Shown piece after piece: positions 1 through 8,183 of a DNA stretch of 64,000 bases. The notes under the pieces were generated by a model. The model worked only from the letters and a program-made list of their open reading frames with translations, was not told where the DNA came from and did not search any database. Position numbers and translations under genes: made by a program. The DNA is taken from assembly GCF_041821025.1 (NCBI RefSeq), contig NZ_JBGUAY010000003.1, positions 186,001 through 250,000 of the forward strand, in the 5' to 3' direction. The stretch comes from Egicoccus sp. AB-alg6-2 (lineage in GTDB: Bacteria; Actinomycetota; Nitriliruptoria; Nitriliruptorales; Nitriliruptoraceae). Numbering within the stretch: position 1 is the stretch's first letter; the number at the start of each line of letters is the position of its first letter.

Positions 1-1163
1 AGCAGTGGGGCGTTGACGAACGTCACCGGTTCACCGGACACCCCGGCGAGCATGCCCTTCAGCACGCTCAGGCCGACGACCCGTGCGTCGTGATCGGCGA
101 GCGCCCCGCAGTACTCCACGGTCACGTCGCCGGCGAGGCCGTCCTCGGCCAGGGCCGTCAGCAACCGGCCGAGCTTCTCACCGAGGGGGAGGAACGGCTT
201 GACGTCCTCGTCGACCGGGCCGCCCTGGACGTTGACGGCCGAGGGGACGAACTCGCCGGCCAGCGCGAGGTTGACGTAGTCCGCCACCTGCGTGCCCGCC
301 TTGTCCTGCGCCTCCTCGGTCGACGCGCCCAGGTGCGGGGTCACCACCGCGTTGGGCAGTCCGAACAGCGGCGACTCGGTCGTCGGCTCGGACGCGAACA
401 CGTCGATGGCGGCGCCCGCGATGACGCCCGCGCGCAGGGCGTCGGCCAACGCGTGCTCGTCGACGATCCCGCCGCGCGCCACGTTGAGCAGCCGTGCGGT
501 CGGCTTCATCAGCTTCAGCCGGTCCGCGTCGAGGAGTCCGACCGTCTCGGGCGTCTTGGGCAGGTGCACGGTCACGAAGTCGGCCCGGGCCAGCACCTCG
601 TCGACGGTGTCGAGCAGCTCGACCCCCAGGCGGGCGGCGCGGTCCGGCGCCACGAAGGGGTCGTAGGCCACCAGCCGCATCCCGAACGCGTGGCAGCGCT
701 GCGCCACCAGCGTGCCGATGCGTCCCAGCCCGAGCACCCCGAGTGTCTTGTCGTGCAGCTCGGTCCCCGACCACCGTGAGCGTTCCCACTTGCCCTCCAC
801 CAGCGCGGCGTGGGCCTGGGGGATGTTGCGAGCCAGCGACAACAGCAGGGCAACGGTGTGCTCGGCCGCGGACACGATGTTGGACTGGGGGGCGTTGCAG
901 ACGATGACGCCGTGCCGCGTCCCGGCCTCGACGTCGACGTTGTCGAGTCCGACACCGGCGCGCGCGACCACCTTCAGGTTCGTCGCCGCGGCGAACACGT
1001 CCGCGTCGATGGTCGTCTGCGACCGCACCACGATCGCGTCGTAGACGTCCACGATCTGCAGCAGTTCTTCCTTCGACAGGCCGGTCTTGACGTCGACGTC
1101 GTGCTGCGCCGCCAGCGCGGCGACGCCGGCTTCGGCGAGCGGGTCGGCAACCAAAATCCTCAC
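1..1163 (-). CDS. serA: D-3-phosphoglycerate dehydrogenase (C-terminus outside window)
   Basis: This enzyme oxidises 3-phosphoglycerate to 3-phosphohydroxypyruvate with NAD, the first step of serine synthesis, in the cytoplasm. The GTG start at 1163 gives a protein beginning VRILVADPLAE, the normal N-terminus of the family. The Rossmann motif GLGRIG lies at residues 145-150, and the catalytic triad is visible as Arg230 (NVARGG), Glu259 (FASEP) and His277 (TPHLGAS). 387 codons are inside the window and no stop is reached. The type I enzyme is about 530 residues with regulatory ASB and ACT domains, so the cut falls in the ASB region and allosteric control cannot be judged. The gene points away from the ribbon-helix-helix gene at 1354. 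Confidence 0.95.
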   Translation of the reverse strand, partial: MRILVADPLAEAGVAALAAQHDVDVKTGLSKEELLQIVDVYDAIVVRSQTTIDADVFAAATNLKVVARAGVGLDNVDVEAGTRHGVIVCNAPQSNIVSAAEHTVALLLSLARNIPQAHAALVEGKWERSRWSGTELHDKTLGVLGLGRIGTLVAQRCHAFGMRLVAYDPFVAPDRAARLGVELLDTVDEVLARADFVTVHLPKTPETVGLLDADRLKLMKPTARLLNVARGGIVDEHALADALRAGVIAGAAIDVFASEPTTESPLFGLPNAVVTPHLGASTEEAQDKAGTQVADYVNLALAGEFVPSAVNVQGGPVDEDVKPFLPLGEKLGRLLTALAEDGLAGDVTVEYCGALADHDARVVGLSVLKGMLAGVSGEPVTFVNAPL

Positions 1164-1287
1164 GGCGGGTACTCCACGAGCGCGGGACAGGGGAACGCGC
1201 GTCGATGCGCCAGCGTACGGGTGCTCGCCCGTGCCCTCGAACGGGCCGGTGAAAACCGGCGCAGGGGTTGCCATGACGCCACGATGC

Positions 1288-1312
1288 TGTCATAGTGACG
1301 TCACTCATGACA
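1288..1312. promoter_or_regulatory. Palindromic operator candidate upstream of RHH gene
   Basis: A perfect 12-base palindrome, AGTGACGTCACT (1294-1305), is flanked by TGTCAT on the left (1288-1293) and ATGACA on the right (1307-1312), giving two nested inverted repeats with a one-base offset. It lies 42 bases before the GTG of the ribbon-helix-helix gene and is less GC-rich than its surroundings. RHH proteins of the Arc/CopG type usually bind palindromes in their own promoters, so autoregulation is the simplest reading. This is inference. Confidence 0.5.
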
Positions 1313-1353
1313 CCAGTGGTCGCCACCGGCAGCTCTGGAGTTCGGAGGTCGTC

Positions 1354-1806
1354 GTGCTCACCACCACCATCGCCACCGTGCGCGAGCGGCTGCGCAGCCT
1401 GGCGGGACTGTCGCCCGGGGCCGGGCAGGCCGCCGAGGCGATGGCCGACGCCCTCGACGACGCACTGCGCGTGGCGCTGCTCGACCTGCTCGGCAGCCTC
1501 GCGGCGGAGCTCACCGGACAACTCGACGCCGCCCGGGTCGAGGTCCGCCTCGACGGTCGGGACGCGACGCTCGCGGTCGTCGCCGACCAGGAGACGCCGA
1601 CGCCGCCTTCTCCGCCCGCGGGTGGCGGCGAGGCGCGCATGACGCTGCGTCTGCCCGAGGACCTCAAGGACGCGGTCACCCGCGCCGCCGACCGCGACGG
1701 CATCTCCGTGAATGCCTGGATCGTCCGGGCCCTCGCCGCCGCGACGCGGCGGGCGCCCTCCACCCCCATCGTGGGCGCCCGCCTCAGCGGCTGGGCCCGC
1801 AGCTGA
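1354..1806 (+). CDS. Ribbon-helix-helix DNA-binding protein (HicB/CopG-like C-terminus)
   Basis: The 150-residue protein has two parts. Residues 1-80 are Ala/Leu/Asp-rich and helical with no family I recognise. Residues 95-133 (core MTLRLPEDLKDAV, then ISVNAWIVRAL) are a ribbon-helix-helix DNA-binding fold like that of HicB and CopG antitoxins. A Pro-rich linker (PTPPSPPAGGG) joins them. I place the start at the GTG preceded by CGGAGG (1343-1348), not at earlier in-frame starts that would run through the palindrome at 1288-1312. A DUF4097 gene follows after 54 bases on the same strand and is probably cotranscribed. No toxin gene is adjacent, so a transcriptional regulator is more likely than an antitoxin. 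Confidence 0.75.
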   Translation: MLTTTIATVRERLRSLAGLSPGAGQAAEAMADALDDALRVALLDLLGSLAAELTGQLDAARVEVRLDGRDATLAVVADQETPTPPSPPAGGGEARMTLRLPEDLKDAVTRAADRDGISVNAWIVRALAAATRRAPSTPIVGARLSGWARS

Positions 1807-1860
1807 ACGACACCGAATCACCACCGACGGCCACGGCCGGCGGCGCGACAGGAGCCAAGC

Positions 1861-2688
1861 ATGGAACACCTCTTCGAGGTCGGACCCGACCTGCGGGTCG
1901 ACTGCCGGCTGAGCGTCGGCGCCGTGCGGGTGGTGGCGGCCCCACCCGGTCACGCCCGGGTCGAACTGACCGCGCACGGCGAGGTGGGCGAGGAACTCCT
2001 CCGCCGCGGCGAGGTCAAGCTCTACGACGACGGCGGGAGCCGTCAGCGGTTGGTCGTGCACCTGCCGGCGCGCAACCTGTTCTCCGGCCTGTTCTCGATC
2101 ACGGGCCGTGGCGGGGTCACGGTCACGATTCACGCGCCGGACGGATGCGAACTGCACGCACGCACCGGTGCCGCGGACGTCCACGCCGGACTCGACCTCG
2201 CTGCGGTCGACGTCGTGACCGGCACGGGTGACGTCACCCTCGGGGACGTCGCGCACGACGCCGCCGTCAAGGTCGCCACGGGCCACGTCCGGGTCGGCAC
2301 CGTCGGTGGAGCGCTCGACGTGGACACGGCGGCCGGCGCGGTCGACGCCGGCGCCGTGCAGGGGCCGGTCCGGATCCGCACGGCGTCCGGCGCCATCGCC
2401 CTCGGGCGCACCTGCGACGCCGTGAAGGTGACGGCTGCCGCCGGCGACGTCGGCATCGCCTGCGCCGAGCGCGGGCGCGTCGCGGTCACCGCCACCACGG
2501 GCGACGTCACGATCGGCGTGCCGCCCGGGCGTCGGCTCCACCTCGACGTCAGCAGCACCATCGGCAGCATCCGCTCCGAGCTCGAGGAGACGTCCGCCAC
2601 CTCGGACGGTGGCGCCGACCTCGAGATCCGCGTCCGGGCGACGACGGGCGACGTGGACCTCCGGCGCGCCGTCTCCTCAGCCTCGTGA
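1861..2688 (+). CDS. DUF4097 family beta-repeat protein
   Basis: The 275-residue protein resembles the DUF4097 family, built from repeated short beta-strands. From about residue 95 the pattern of TGDVTLGD, SGAIALG and TGDVTIG recurs roughly every 20 residues, as in a right-handed beta-helix. There is no signal peptide or membrane segment, so it is probably cytoplasmic. The ATG follows AGGAG at a good distance. DUF4097 proteins are often encoded next to small DNA-binding or anti-sigma-like proteins, and here it follows the RHH gene. Its biochemical role is unknown and I do not assign one. Confidence 0.8.
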   Translation: MEHLFEVGPDLRVDCRLSVGAVRVVAAPPGHARVELTAHGEVGEELLRRGEVKLYDDGGSRQRLVVHLPARNLFSGLFSITGRGGVTVTIHAPDGCELHARTGAADVHAGLDLAAVDVVTGTGDVTLGDVAHDAAVKVATGHVRVGTVGGALDVDTAAGAVDAGAVQGPVRIRTASGAIALGRTCDAVKVTAAAGDVGIACAERGRVAVTATTGDVTIGVPPGRRLHLDVSSTIGSIRSELEETSATSDGGADLEIRVRATTGDVDLRRAVSSAS

Positions 2689-2767
2689 TGCCGGCGCGCG
2701 GTGGTGCGGCCAGCCCGAGGCGAACCTCGCCCCGGGCGCACGACCGCGTCCTGGCATCACGGCGTGG

Positions 2768-3232
2768 TCACCCGTCGGTGGGCCGAGCATCGTCGCTGGG
2801 GAGCTCCACGACGTCGTCGGGCAGGCGGTTGATCAGCGTCGGCGTCGCGCGCTGGACATAGGCGAGCAGCAGCGCCTCGACGTCCGACGGGAATCGCAGC
2901 TGTTCGATCGCCGCCGACATGTGCTGCGCCCAACGCAGAGCCGCCTCCGGGGTGACGTCGAAGGGGGCGTGGCGCATCCGCAGCCGGGGATGGCCGCGCT
3001 CCGAGGAGTAGACGTCACCGCCGCCCCAGTACTGAGCCAGGAACATGGCGAGATGGCGCTTGCCCGGCGTGAGGTCGTCGGGGTACTGGGGCCGCAGCAC
3101 CTCGTCGGTCTCCACGCGCGTGTAGAAGGCCTCGACGAGTTGTTCGAAGGCCTCCATGCCGCCGACGCGTTCGAACACGCCGGCGGGCTCGAGGGGTGCG
3201 GATCGCGGGGTGGCGTCGTCGGCCGAACTCAC
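2768..3232 (-). CDS. glbO: Group II truncated haemoglobin (GlbO-like)
   Basis: This 154-residue haem protein matches mycobacterial GlbO closely (core YWGGGDVYS, then RGHPRLRMRHAPF). The diagnostic group II residues are present with GlbO spacing: Tyr37 (B10), Tyr50 (CD1), proximal His88 (F8) and Trp101 (G8). These proteins bind oxygen, and peroxide and nitric oxide chemistry has been proposed for them. The GTG start at 3232 overlaps the TGA of the upstream acetyltransferase (GTGA), so translation is probably coupled. The first 18 residues are a variable extension. Confidence 0.93.
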   Translation of the reverse strand: MSSADDATPRSAPLEPAGVFERVGGMEAFEQLVEAFYTRVETDEVLRPQYPDDLTPGKRHLAMFLAQYWGGGDVYSSERGHPRLRMRHAPFDVTPEAALRWAQHMSAAIEQLRFPSDVEALLLAYVQRATPTLINRLPDDVVELPSDDARPTDG

Positions 3233-3729
3233 AGGGCTCTCTCGTAGAAGGCGACGTCGAGGTAACGCCCGAACTTGTGTCCGGCTTCCGTGAGGGTGCC
3301 ACGGTGCGTGAAGCCCCACTGCTCGTGGAACCGGACGGACGCCTCGTTCGGCAGCGCGATCACCGAGTACAGGCGGTGGAACGCCCCGCCGGCGAGGCGG
3401 TCGAGCAGGGCGGCGAGGAGCGCGCCGCCGGTGCCACGGCCCTGGGCGTCCGGGGCGACGTAGATCGACAACTCCAGCGACCGGTCGTAGGCCGGCTTCG
3501 GACGGAAGCGCTGGGTCTCGGCGTAGCCCGACACCGCACCGTCCGCCTCGGCGACCAGCAGGTGGTAGGGCCCGTCGCGCACCTCGCTCTCGAACCGCTC
3601 GGTCCACTCCCTGGGGGTCCGTACCTGGGTGTTGAACGTGGTCGTGGTGTTGAGCACGTAGTGGGTGTAGATCGCGGCGACCGCCGGCAGGTCGGCCGGG
3701 CTCGCGTCTCGAACGGTGAGGGTGTCCAC
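3229..3729 (-). CDS. GNAT N-acetyltransferase, phosphinothricin/MnaT type
   Basis: The 166-residue protein is a single GNAT domain of the phosphinothricin acetyltransferase/YncA (MnaT) group, which acetylates the amino group of amino acids or analogues with acetyl-CoA. The N-terminal RDASPADLPAVAAIYTHYV, the internal TPREWTERFE and the acetyl-CoA loop APDAQGRGTG are typical, as is the C-terminal FHEQWGFTHRGTLTEAGHKF. The family is usually about 170 residues, so this copy is complete. Its stop overlaps the glbO start. The natural substrate cannot be read from sequence; methionine derivatives or a self-made antimetabolite are possible. Confidence 0.88.
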   Translation of the reverse strand: MDTLTVRDASPADLPAVAAIYTHYVLNTTTTFNTQVRTPREWTERFESEVRDGPYHLLVAEADGAVSGYAETQRFRPKPAYDRSLELSIYVAPDAQGRGTGGALLAALLDRLAGGAFHRLYSVIALPNEASVRFHEQWGFTHRGTLTEAGHKFGRYLDVAFYERAL

Positions 3730-3820
3730 GGTCGCGCACCGTACCCCCGCAAGCGGTGACCGTTGTCCTCACGCCCCGAGAGGGAACGCAGGCGAGCGGC
3801 AGCAGGAACCGGCCGCAGCC

Positions 3821-4864
3821 CTAATAGAGCCCGGCCGGGCGGAAGCGCTCGTCGTGCAGGCGCATCGCGTACTTGTCGCTCATGCCGGCCACGTAGTCGA
3901 CGGCCGCCTGCAGGTCGCTGCTGTCGGCCAGGCGGTAGGCGTCGGGAACCTCGTCGGGCCGCTGCGCGAACCACTCGACGAGGTCACGGATCACCCGCAC
4001 GGCACGGGCGGAGTGCTCGCGAGCGACCGGTCGCAGGTAGACGGTGTCGAACATCCAGTTCCGCAGGTCGTTCATGGCCTCGAGGTGGGCCGGTTGCATC
4101 GTCACGTGCCCCGCCTCGACCGATGCCGTGACCACCATGCCGATCATCGTGTCGATCCACTGCCGGCCGGGGTCGCCGAACCGCTTCCGGAAGACGGCCG
4201 GGATGTCGGATGCCTCGATGACGCCGGCGCGCATGGCGTCCTCGGCGTCGTGGGCGAGATAGGCGATGCGGTCGGCGAAGCGGCAGATCCAGCCCTCGGG
4301 CGTGAACGGCGGCGGGTCGTTCTTCCACGACGACTGGCTGATGCCGTCTCGGACCTCGAGGGTGAGGTTGAGCGGTTCGAGCTTCTCGACCACCCGCACC
4401 CCGTGGATCGCGTGCTGCCACTCCCCCTCGACGTAGGGGGTCAATGCGTCCTCACCGGTGTGTCCGAACGGGGCGTGGCCGATGTCGTGGCCGAGGCAGA
4501 TCGCCTCGGTCAGCGGCTCGTTGAGCGCGAGCGCCGCCGCGATCGAGCGGCCGACCTGCGCCACCGCCAACGTGTGGGTCAGGCGCGTGACGTAGTGGTC
4601 GCCGTCGGGATTGAGGAACACCTGCGTCTTGTGCTTGAGGCGCCGGAAGGCCTTGCTGTGCAGGATCCGGTCGCGGTCGCGCTCGAAGGCGGTGCGGTGA
4701 TCGTCCTCGGGCTCGTCGCGGTCACGGCCGCGCGAATCGGCGGCGCGGGTGGCGATCGGCGACAGCCAGGTGCGTTCCTCCTGCTCGCGCACCTCGCGGG
4801 TGCGCAGGCGCAGTCCCGTGGCGGCGAGGTCGAGGTGAGGTCGCGGTCCCATGTCGGCCACCAT
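3821..4864 (-). CDS. dgt: Deoxyguanosinetriphosphate triphosphohydrolase-like protein
   Basis: This HD-domain enzyme should hydrolyse dNTPs, classically dGTP, to the deoxynucleoside and tripolyphosphate, controlling nucleotide pools. In the 347-residue protein the metal-binding residues are His97 (RLTHTL), the HD pair His126-Asp127 (CLGHDIGHAPFGH), and a later Asp in FADRIAYLAHDAED. AFRRLKHKTQV near residue 72 is also a family signature. Length and motifs fit the actinobacterial dGTPase-like group. It sits on the same strand as the acetyltransferase-globin pair, 91 bases upstream of it. Confidence 0.92.
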   Translation of the reverse strand: MVADMGPRPHLDLAATGLRLRTREVREQEERTWLSPIATRAADSRGRDRDEPEDDHRTAFERDRDRILHSKAFRRLKHKTQVFLNPDGDHYVTRLTHTLAVAQVGRSIAAALALNEPLTEAICLGHDIGHAPFGHTGEDALTPYVEGEWQHAIHGVRVVEKLEPLNLTLEVRDGISQSSWKNDPPPFTPEGWICRFADRIAYLAHDAEDAMRAGVIEASDIPAVFRKRFGDPGRQWIDTMIGMVVTASVEAGHVTMQPAHLEAMNDLRNWMFDTVYLRPVAREHSARAVRVIRDLVEWFAQRPDEVPDAYRLADSSDLQAAVDYVAGMSDKYAMRLHDERFRPAGLY

Positions 4865-4891
4865 AAGCGACGGTGGCGGCCACGCCGCTGC

Positions 4892-5725
4892 TCACTTCAG
4901 CAGCAGCGCGCCGAAACGGCGGTTCGCCACCCGCAGGCCGACCAGCCCCATGGCCACGAAGACCGCCGCGTGGCCCAGCAGCGCGATCCGCAGGTCTCCC
5001 AGCATCAGGCTGCGCACGAGCTCGACCCCGTGCGTCAGGGGCGAGAGGAAGATGATCGGCTGCAGGGCGGCCGGATACACCTGGATCGGATAGAACGTGG
5101 CGGAGAACAAAAAGAGCGGCAGCAGCGCCATGGTGATGAGGTCGAAGTCCTGCCAGCTCGTGAGGTAGGTCGTCACGACCAGGCCGACGCCCCCGAACCC
5201 GAAGCCGATCAGGATCGCGGCCGGCAGCGCCAGCACGGCCCACGGCGAGACGACGAGGCCGCTGATCCAGGCCACCAGCAGGAACCCGAAGGCGTAGAAG
5301 GCGCCGCGCAGCAACGCCCAGGTCAGTTCCCCGACGGCGATGTCGCGCGGCTGCAACGGGGTCGCGAGCACGGCGTCGTACAGCTTGCCCCACTTGAGCT
5401 TGGCGAAGACGTTGAAGGTCGATTCGAGCACGGCGCCGTTCATCGCGGATGCCGCCAGGAGGGCGGGAGCGACGAACACGCCATAGGGGACGGTCGTGCC
5501 GTCGGAGGTGGTCACGTCGCCGACCAGGCCGCCGATGCCGACGCCCACGGCGAACAGATAGAAGACCGGCTCGAGCAGCCCGCTGACGAACACCAGCCAG
5601 GCCTGTCGGTACGCCAGGACGTTGCGCTCCACCAGGCGGGCGCCCCGTCCGAGCAGGATCGGCGGTGTCGTGCGCAGCGCCAGCATCGCCGAGGTCGCCG
5701 GACGCACCGGTGCGGGACGGCTCAT
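4892..5725 (-). CDS. ABC-2 type transporter permease (second)
   Basis: The 277-residue integral membrane protein has about six predicted hydrophobic segments (first near residues 42-65) and an ABC-2 permease core including SATFYPIQVYPAAL and LSPLTHGVELVR, the signature of the DrrB/NodJ exporter branch. The ATG at 5725 overlaps the stop of the preceding permease (ATGA), so both are read from one transcript and likely form a heterodimer. With the ATPase at 6498 it makes a complete exporter. The exported compound, perhaps a lipid, polyketide or glycan precursor, cannot be told from sequence. Confidence 0.9.
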   Translation of the reverse strand: MSRPAPVRPATSAMLALRTTPPILLGRGARLVERNVLAYRQAWLVFVSGLLEPVFYLFAVGVGIGGLVGDVTTSDGTTVPYGVFVAPALLAASAMNGAVLESTFNVFAKLKWGKLYDAVLATPLQPRDIAVGELTWALLRGAFYAFGFLLVAWISGLVVSPWAVLALPAAILIGFGFGGVGLVVTTYLTSWQDFDLITMALLPLFLFSATFYPIQVYPAALQPIIFLSPLTHGVELVRSLMLGDLRIALLGHAAVFVAMGLVGLRVANRRFGALLLK

Positions 5726-6498
5726 CGGTGCAACCTGCGCTGGAAGCTCGCCACGCTGAGCAGGACGCCGATCGCGAGGAAGCCGGCCACCACCCCGACG
5801 TGCAGCACCCACGGGCCGGCCGGCGAGGTGCCCAGTGCGAGGGCGCGAGCAAGTTCGACGCCGTGCCACAACGGCACGAACCACGCCAGCCATTCGACGT
5901 GGTCGGGCAGTTGCGACACCGGGAAGAAGGTGCCGGCGAACAGGAACAGCGGCATGACGAGGAAGCGCTGGATCGCGGCGAGGCCCTGGTCGGTCCGCAA
6001 CTGCGCGGTGAAGGCGCTGATCACGGCACAGAACCCGGCGGCCGTCGCGACCGCGGGAACCGCGGCGAGCAGCCCGCGACCGGGCGTCATGGCGCCGAAG
6101 GCGCTGGCCACCATCACGTACACGACCGCGGCGATGCTCGCGCGGGCGGTCGCCCAGAGCAGGTTGCCCAGGGCCAGGTCGGCCGGACGGACCGGCGTGC
6201 TGAGCGCGGCCTCGTAGGTCTTGAGCCACTTGATCCCGGCGATGACGGGAAACGTGCCGTCCCCGGCGCCGTTCTGCATCGCCGCCCCGGCCAGGAGTCC
6301 CGGCGCCAGCCAGGTGAGGTAGTCGACCCCGCCCAGCGCCTCGGCACGGCCGGCATCCACGAGGCCGCCCAAGCCCAGACCCATCGCGCTGAGGAACAGC
6401 ACGGGGGTCACGATGGTCGAGAAGGTGGTCCCGCGCCAGGTGTGCCGGTAGTGGCGGGCGTGGCCCTCGACGACCCGCAGCGTGACCGCGCGGGCCAT
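5722..6498 (-). CDS. ABC-2 type transporter permease (first)
   Basis: The 258-residue permease starts with a short cytoplasmic helix and has about six membrane segments. FAGTFFPVSQLPDHVEWLAW followed by FVPLWHGVELAR is the conserved ABC-2 re-entrant loop, parallel to the sequence in the downstream permease. The two permeases are diverged paralogues sharing the IKWLKTYEAAL/LKWGKLYDAVL loop thought to contact the ATPase. The ATG overlaps the ATPase stop by one base (TGATG). It is part of the three-gene exporter operon on the minus strand. Confidence 0.9.
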   Translation of the reverse strand: MARAVTLRVVEGHARHYRHTWRGTTFSTIVTPVLFLSAMGLGLGGLVDAGRAEALGGVDYLTWLAPGLLAGAAMQNGAGDGTFPVIAGIKWLKTYEAALSTPVRPADLALGNLLWATARASIAAVVYVMVASAFGAMTPGRGLLAAVPAVATAAGFCAVISAFTAQLRTDQGLAAIQRFLVMPLFLFAGTFFPVSQLPDHVEWLAWFVPLWHGVELARALALGTSPAGPWVLHVGVVAGFLAIGVLLSVASFQRRLHR

Positions 6499-7463
6499 CA
6501 GTCGACCAGCCGTCGGCCGGTGAGGTGCAGGAAGACGTCCTCGAGGGTGCTGCGGCGCGTGACGGTCGCTGCCGGCGCGAGGCCCCGCCCGACGACCTCG
6601 GCCAGCGTGGCGTCGGCGTCGTCGGTGGAGAGCAGGACCCGGTCCGGCAGGACCTCGACCCGGTCGGCGATCCCGTCGAGCCGTTCGAGTGCGACCTCCT
6701 GGGCACCCACGGCGAAGCGCAGTTCGACCACCTCGCGGGAGGTGTGGGTCTGAATGAGTTGGCGCGGCGAACCCTGCGCCACGATCCGGCCGCCGTCCAT
6801 GACGACGAGGCGGTCACAAAGCTGCTCGGCCTCGTCCATGTAGTGGGTGGTGAGGATGAGGGTCACCCCGCGCTGCTTGAGCCGGTACAGCCGGTCCCAC
6901 AGCACGTGGCGTGCCTGCGGGTCCAGTCCGGTGGTCGGCTCGTCGAGCAGGATCAGCTCGGGGTCGTTGATCAGCGACCGGGCGATGACCAGCCGGCGCT
7001 TCATGCCTCCCGACAGCGACTCGACCTTGGCGTGGCGACGATCGGTCAACTGCACGAAGTCGAGCAGCTCGCCGATCCGTTCGCGCAGCACCTTGCGCGG
7101 CAGGTCGAAGTAGCGCCCGTAGATGAGCAGGTTCTCGGTCAGCGTCAGTTCGAGGTCGAGCGCATCCTCCTGGGGAACCACCCCGAGCCGCGCGCGGATC
7201 TCGGGCCCGTGGGTGGCGGGGTCGCGCCCGAGCACGCGCAGCCGGCCCTCGGTGACCGGTGACACCGCGCCGATCATGCGCATGGTCGAGGACTTGCCCG
7301 CGCCGTTGGGACCGAGGAAGCCGAAGGCCTCGCCGGGTGCCACCTCGACGTCGATGCCGGCGACGGCCGTGAAGTCCCCGAAGCGTTTCACCAGACCCTG
7401 GGCGTGGACCATCGGTCCGGTCGCGGTCATGGCGGTCGGCGAGGCGGGCGCGGGCGAGGTCAT
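6498..7463 (-). CDS. ABC-2 exporter ATP-binding protein (DrrA/CcmA type)
   Basis: The 321-residue ATPase powers the two downstream permeases. Walker A is GPNGAGKS (51-58), the signature LSGGMKRR starts at residue 150, and Walker B with the catalytic Glu is LILLDEPTTGLD from 170. The H-loop is in TTHYMDEAEQLCDR. A C-terminal domain of about 90 residues after the nucleotide-binding core ends in STLEDVFLHLTGRRL, typical of daunorubicin-resistance-like exporters. Met12 and Met18 are possible later starts; the conserved fold begins near residue 20, so the exact start is uncertain. Confidence 0.93.
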   Translation of the reverse strand: MTSPAPASPTAMTATGPMVHAQGLVKRFGDFTAVAGIDVEVAPGEAFGFLGPNGAGKSSTMRMIGAVSPVTEGRLRVLGRDPATHGPEIRARLGVVPQEDALDLELTLTENLLIYGRYFDLPRKVLRERIGELLDFVQLTDRRHAKVESLSGGMKRRLVIARSLINDPELILLDEPTTGLDPQARHVLWDRLYRLKQRGVTLILTTHYMDEAEQLCDRLVVMDGGRIVAQGSPRQLIQTHTSREVVELRFAVGAQEVALERLDGIADRVEVLPDRVLLSTDDADATLAEVVGRGLAPAATVTRRSTLEDVFLHLTGRRLVD

Positions 7464-7467
7464 GACG

Positions 7468-7500
7468 GCGGACGGTACTGCAAAGCGGCGGACCGTCCGC
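7468..7500. repeat. 9-bp inverted repeat between maoC and the ABC operon
   Basis: GCGGACGGT (7468-7476) is repeated in inverted form as ACCGTCCGC (7492-7500), with a 15-base spacer, in the 44-base gap between the MaoC stop and the ATPase start. It has no T-run on the minus strand. It could be a weak terminator for maoC or an operator for the exporter. Confidence 0.4.
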
Positions 7501-7507
7501 GTCCGGG

Positions 7508-8014
7508 TCAGCCCGCCTGTGGCTCGGGACGGCCGGGCTGGCCGTCGAACCCGTGACCGCGCTTGGGGACCAGCACCTTGCGCGTGAACTCACACACCAC
7601 GGTGCCGTCCTGCTTGTAGCCGATGGTGCGGACCTTGACGATGCCGCGGTCGGGCTTCGACTGCGACTCGCGCTTCTCGAGCACCTCCGTCTCCGAGTAG
7701 ATCGTGTCCCCGTGGAAGGTCGGGTTGGCGTGCTTGAGCGACTCGATCTCGAGGTTGGCGATCGCTCGGCCCGAGACGTCGGGGACCGACTGGCCCAGCA
7801 CGATCGAGTACACCAGGTTGCCGACGACCATGGCCCGGCCGTGAGTGGTCGCGGCCGCCGCGTAGTTGTCGTCACTGTGCAGCGGGTGCTGGTTCATCGT
7901 GATCGAGCAGAACAGGATGTCCTCGGCCTGCGTGATGGTCTTGCCGGGCCAGTGCTTGTAGACGTCGCCCACCTCGAAGTCGTCGAGGAAGCGCCCGAAG
8001 TCCGCGGTCGGCAT
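7508..8014 (-). CDS. MaoC-like hydratase, possible mesaconyl/methylmalyl-CoA hydratase
   Basis: A 168-residue hotdog-fold protein of the MaoC family, which adds or removes water at the 2,3 bond of acyl-CoA esters. The core [17 protein letters not shown], then NQHPLHSD, contains the Asp/His pair used by such hydratases; [16 protein letters not shown] is a second family signature. The ATG at 8014 follows AGGAG. It is divergent from two malyl-CoA-lyase family genes. In M. tuberculosis the MaoC protein Rv2499c neighbours the CitE-like lyase Rv2498c, and in ethylmalonyl-CoA or 3-hydroxypropionate pathways mesaconyl-CoA hydratase works beside malyl-CoA lyase. A role on a branched C4-C5 CoA ester is therefore likely but inferred. 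Confidence 0.82.
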   Translation of the reverse strand: MPTADFGRFLDDFEVGDVYKHWPGKTITQAEDILFCSITMNQHPLHSDDNYAAAATTHGRAMVVGNLVYSIVLGQSVPDVSGRAIANLEIESLKHANPTFHGDTIYSETEVLEKRESQSKPDRGIVKVRTIGYKQDGTVVCEFTRKVLVPKRGHGFDGQPGRPEPQAG

Positions 8015-8183
8015 GTGCAGTGCTCCTGGTCGGTTGGCGCATCGTGGTCCGCCGCGGCCACGCTCCGCAAACCGTGTGACGACCGTCGGGCCACACGGGC
8101 GCGTCCGAAGGGGCACCCGCTCGATTTCCTGCGCGCGACGACCCGGTCCTACCGTCCCCTGCGAACCGGCCGCAGGAGGCTCG

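Noticed and set aside
1240-1257. Hairpin GCCGGTGAAAACCGGC as a terminator near serA
   Set aside because: It lies upstream of serA on the minus strand and before the RHH gene, where no gene ends, and has no T-run.
178-2541. A 787-codon open frame antisense to serA and the RHH and DUF4097 genes
   Set aside because: It is Arg/Gly/Ala-rich with no family signature and is fully explained as a shadow of real genes in very GC-rich DNA.
3716-6217. An 833-codon plus-strand open frame over the dGTPase and ABC permeases
   Set aside because: The dGTPase and both permeases are well supported on the opposite strand; the plus-strand frame shows only low-complexity composition.
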